Of a stretch of DNA of 20,863 nucleotides, positions 18,397 through 20,863 are shown in pieces; the first letter of the stretch is position 1; every line of letters begins with the position of its first letter. The notes below the pieces were generated by a model. The model had not been told where the DNA came from. It ran no database searches and saw only the letters and a program-made list of their open reading frames with translations. The stretch comes from Strigomonas culicis (Eukaryota; Euglenozoa; Kinetoplastea; Trypanosomatida; Trypanosomatidae). Made by a program: the position numbers and the translations under genes. Location: NCBI GenBank assembly GCA_000482145.1, contig AUXH01000338.1, forward strand, positions 1-20,863, read 5' to 3'.

Positions 18397-18404
18397 CATA
18401 GAAA
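18397..18404 (+). promoter_or_regulatory. Exact match to the CATAGAA(A/G) cycling octamer
   Basis: CATAGAAA lies in the probable 5' leader of the HMG-box gene. Near matches TATAGAGA (18366-18373) and CATAGAGA (about 18491-18498) flank it. In Crithidia this octamer, in leaders of kinetoplast-protein and replication-protein mRNAs, drives S-phase accumulation. Confidence 0.45.
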
Positions 18405-18549
18405 ACAGCAGCAGCTTCAAGTCAAGATAGAGTAAAAGGAAGAAAAAAATCAACTCACACAAATCTCACACGCATCTCTCTGTCATAAAACATAGAGATC
18501 ACCATATAGGTTTTCGTAGAGCATAATAATAAAAAACATATTGTATTGC

Positions 18550-18556
<7 letters not shown>

Positions 18557-18608
<52 letters not shown>
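18557..18608. repeat. Compound (AC)17(AT)9 microsatellite
   Basis: Thirty-four bases of AC repeats pass directly into 18 bases of AT repeats, 18 bases before the ATG of the HMG-box gene and inside its probable leader. Confidence 0.9.
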
Positions 18609-18626
18609 CGTTTTCCTACTTTGCCA

Positions 18627-20863
18627 ATGCGTCGCTTTCGCGTGAGTGAGTTGCATCTGTCGGGGCGGCGGAGCCGTTGTACAGGCTTCAGCGTGTTTGT
18701 GCAGACGCAGCAAGCAAAAGACGCCCCGCTGATGGCGAAGAGTCTCAGAAGTGGATCGGAAAATATGAAAAAAATGTCCCAACTGTGGAAGCAGCTTTCT
18801 CTTTCACAGAAAAAAAAGTACTCCGATATGGCTAAGAAAGTGCCATCTACACGGAACAGACAAAACTTGTCAAACTACAACTTGGTGATGCGTCTTTTGG
18901 CAAAAAACAATATTTTCTGTGCACCTGGTGATGAAAAACTAACGGCAAAAATTGCATCTTCGACGGCTTTTGCTCTTTCTAAGAAAGATGAGGAAAACCT
19001 ACTACACGCGTTCAACCAGAAGAGACCGGGTAAGAAAGCAAACTTGGAACGTGACTATTACACATACTCTTCTCCGCCGATGCATCTGTTCAACTCCTTC
19101 ACTGAAATGCAACACAGTGTGATGCCCACTCAACAAATCGCGTACGCACTTGTCAGAACGGCGAACAAGCAGTCCGTCAGCCGGTCCACATTCAGCTTTG
19201 CAGCTGCCGAGGCTTTTGGCAGGATGCCGCTAGACACACGCTTGCTGTACACCCCCATCACCACCACAGAGGCTCCCCACTTCGAGCTGTTCTGCAGTAA
19301 ACACTGTGGTGACTACGACTACGAGAAGTTCAACATCACATTTCTGTTTGCTGCCTTCCGAGGAATCCTCCGTTTGCCGAAATCATCATCGAAACAAATT
19401 GTGTTCTACAAAAAGCTGATGGCAACTGATGGCGTGCAGGAAGGTGTCTACTTCAAAGCCTTTCGCTCGCTGCGCAAATTGAGGCACATGCGGAGCTCAG
19501 ACTTTGGCTCGTACATCTACAAAAATCTGAAGGGCGACGCCCAGGTCCCACATTCCGCGTATTCACTTGCGCACGCAAGCGACGATGTGGCTGTTGCGCG
19601 TATGCTTTCCGAGACACGCAGAAATCAATGTGTGTACGATGATGCGCTGCAGCGCGCTGAGCCGCTGCGCTCTGAGAAGAGCAAACAGCTTCTGCGTCGG
19701 TACAATGTTATGAGTGTTTTCGGCGAGGCAGAGCACGCACAGGGCACGCAGAAGGCTAAGGTCTCAGCGGCACCCGAGCAGAGTGCTGCGCGCAAGGCTC
19801 TGACCGCACGCCAGGCTCGCGCGTGGCAGAGCGCGCGGCAGGAGCGCCTGCGACGGACGGCACACGCTGCCCCCCCGGCGCGTGCGGTGCGTGCGGCGCG
19901 AAGGGCCGAGCGGGTGCGGGGCGCGCTGAAGGCGCCGGCCGCGCCCCGGGCGGGCAAGGCGCTCGACACGCGGCGGGCCCTGGAGGCGCAGGCAGCGCAC
20001 GCGGCACAGCTGGCGGAGGAGGCGCGACAGGCACTCGAGGCACGTATCGCTTTCGAGGAGCAGATGAGCGAAGTAGCGGCCGATGCAGGCACAGCCCGGG
20101 GAGCGAAGCGAGCGGCGCGGGCACCGAAGGTACGCCAGGCCCGCAAACCCTCCCTGGCACAAAGGGCGAGCGAGGCGAAGAAGTCGGATACCTTGGTCAA
20201 AGCCAAGAAGACACAAGCGGCTCGCGCAACACGAAAGAGGCCGACGGTGCGTAGATCATCGGAGGCTACCGATGAAGCCATTGCTTCACCGGCCGTTTCA
20301 GCAGCAGCTTCCGCGAAGCCACACGCGGACAGGACGTTGCGGGCACGCACGCCCAAACTCGCTCAGAAGGCAAGCCGCCGTAGAGCCGCTGCAACGCGAA
20401 AGGCCGTCGTGGCCGTCCGCCAAAGTGTGCGCGCTTCAGCGAGGAGGCATCCGGCGCTTCCCGCGGAGCTGCAGGAGCCGTATGCCGAAGATTTCATCTC
20501 TGCAGAGGACGAACTCTTCGAGGACGATGCGGAGTACGGAGATGACACTCTTCGCGCGGAGGTGACAAAGCGATCCACGCGGTCAGCAAAAAGGTCAACT
20601 GACATGAAAGTCCGACAGCCGGCCGCGAAGGTGCCCAAGGTTGCACGCGCATCGCGCGCGAAGCAGCAACCGGCTGTGGAGGAGGGCGTGCTTGCTGCTG
20701 AGGACGATACGAAGGTAGCGGCGACCAGAGGACGTGCCAGGGTCCGACAGCCGGCCGCGAAGGTGCCCAAGGTTGCACGCGCATCGCGCGCGAAGCAGCA
20801 ACCGGCTGTGGAGGAGGGCGTGCTTGCTGCCGAGGACGATACGAAGGTAGCGGCGACCAGAGG
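18627..20863 (+). CDS. HMG-box protein with Ala/Arg/Lys-rich repetitive tail, probable kinetoplast-associated protein, C-terminus cut by window
   Basis: One frame stays open from the ATG at 18627 to the window end: at least 745 residues, no stop. The N-terminus is basic and free of acidic residues except one Glu (MRRFRVSELHLSGRRSR), compatible with a mitochondrial presequence. Residues about 21-72 form an HMG box (GFSVFVQ, LWKQLSLSQKKKYSDMAKK). Residues about 75-370 are a globular-looking region with no family I recognise. From about 380 the chain is very rich in Ala, Arg and Lys, histone-H1-like, broken by an acidic patch at about 614-640, and then enters 44-residue tandem repeats. Trypanosomatid kinetoplast DNA-binding proteins (the KAP group, including HMG-box KAP68) share this make-up, so a role in packing or maintaining kDNA is likely. 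A nuclear chromatin protein is the alternative. GC content rises sharply in the tail because of Ala/Arg codons. Confidence 0.85.
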   Translation, partial: MRRFRVSELHLSGRRSRCTGFSVFVQTQQAKDAPLMAKSLRSGSENMKKMSQLWKQLSLSQKKKYSDMAKKVPSTRNRQNLSNYNLVMRLLAKNNIFCAPGDEKLTAKIASSTAFALSKKDEENLLHAFNQKRPGKKANLERDYYTYSSPPMHLFNSFTEMQHSVMPTQQIAYALVRTANKQSVSRSTFSFAAAEAFGRMPLDTRLLYTPITTTEAPHFELFCSKHCGDYDYEKFNITFLFAAFRGILRLPKSSSKQIVFYKKLMATDGVQEGVYFKAFRSLRKLRHMRSSDFGSYIYKNLKGDAQVPHSAYSLAHASDDVAVARMLSETRRNQCVYDDALQRAEPLRSEKSKQLLRRYNVMSVFGEAEHAQGTQKAKVSAAPEQSAARKALTARQARAWQSARQERLRRTAHAAPPARAVRAARRAERVRGALKAPAAPRAGKALDTRRALEAQAAHAAQLAEEARQALEARIAFEEQMSEVAADAGTARGAKRAARAPKVRQARKPSLAQRASEAKKSDTLVKAKKTQAARATRKRPTVRRSSEATDEAIASPAVSAAASAKPHADRTLRARTPKLAQKASRRRAAATRKAVVAVRQSVRASARRHPALPAELQEPYAEDFISAEDELFEDDAEYGDDTLRAEVTKRSTRSAKRSTDMKVRQPAAKVPKVARASRAKQQPAVEEGVLAAEDDTKVAATRGRARVRQPAAKVPKVARASRAKQQPAVEEGVLAAEDDTKVAATR
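20610..20863 (+). repeat. 132-bp tandem repeat inside the HMG-box gene, second copy cut by window
   Basis: The unit beginning GTCCGACAGCCGGCC at 20610 recurs at 20742, a period of 132 bases or 44 codons, so the frame is kept. Over the 122 bases of the second copy present, the only difference I see is T at 20699 against C at 20831, a silent Ala codon change. Each unit combines a basic half (VRQPAAKVPKVARASRAK) with an acidic one (VEEGVLAAEDDTK). Confidence 0.95.

Larger units (their letters stand above)
18054..18626 (+). other. Intergenic and long 5' leader of the HMG-box gene
   Basis: About 570 bases. A T/C tract (about 18220-18306) ends at GGCTGTAG with AG at 18307-18308. The 318 bases from there to the ATG at 18627 contain no ATG at all, which supports both the acceptor and the start. 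The leader includes CATAGAAA, two near matches, and a CA/TA microsatellite. No other gene is seen. Confidence 0.6.

Noticed and set aside
19625..20356. 243-residue antisense frame and others in the Ala/Arg-rich region
   Set aside because: They are shadows of the HMG-box gene, caused by its GC-rich Ala/Arg codons, and are opposite to the direction of the polycistron.

Overview
The window looks like a stretch of a trypanosomatid (kinetoplastid) nuclear genome. All complete genes are intronless. Each is preceded by a pyrimidine tract and an AG dinucleotide, as expected for spliced-leader trans-splicing. Nine genes lie head-to-tail on the plus strand, and one gene runs the other way at the left edge, separated by about 5.4 kb without a convincing gene. 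That is the layout of two divergent polycistronic units around a strand-switch region. The gene set fits: a TYW1 lacking the flavodoxin domain, a PDK1-like kinase fused to a FYVE-type zinc finger, and an HMG-box protein with an Ala/Arg/Lys-rich, tandemly repeated tail like kinetoplast-associated proteins. I cannot fix the genus.

Layout. 1-641 (minus): the first ~213 residues of a secreted, threonine/serine-rich surface protein, running off the left edge. 642-6009: divergent strand-switch region. Its core (about 1975-3990) is a GC-rich island whose left half is C-rich and whose right half is G/T-rich on the plus strand, so each half is G-rich on the strand transcribed away from the centre. This matches the GT-rich Pol II start regions known in trypanosomes. 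6010-9723: condensin subunit CAP-D2. 10287-11447: kinase-FYVE. 11781-12449: unrecognised protein. 12808-13857: presenilin-family aspartyl protease. 14174-15409: TYW1. 15646-15810: a 54-residue, strongly codon-biased small protein. 16242-16835: GINS subunit Psf1. 17229-18053: unrecognised protein. 18627-20863: HMG-box protein, running off the right edge inside a 132-bp tandem repeat.

Several starts were set to the first ATG after the likely splice acceptor, rather than to an upstream TTG or GTG that merely extends the open frame. This shortens the kinase, the 11781 protein, presenilin, TYW1 and Psf1.

Functionally the plus-strand unit mixes unrelated jobs, as is usual for trypanosomatid polycistrons, but three products serve DNA maintenance: condensin, GINS and the possible kinetoplast HMG protein. 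Two of these, condensin and the HMG gene, have an exact CATAGAAA octamer in their probable 5' leaders. That is the cycling element tied to S-phase mRNA accumulation in Crithidia. This, the mirrored GT-rich core and the small codon-biased protein are the observations most worth following up. I found no tRNA, rRNA, CRISPR array or intact mobile element.
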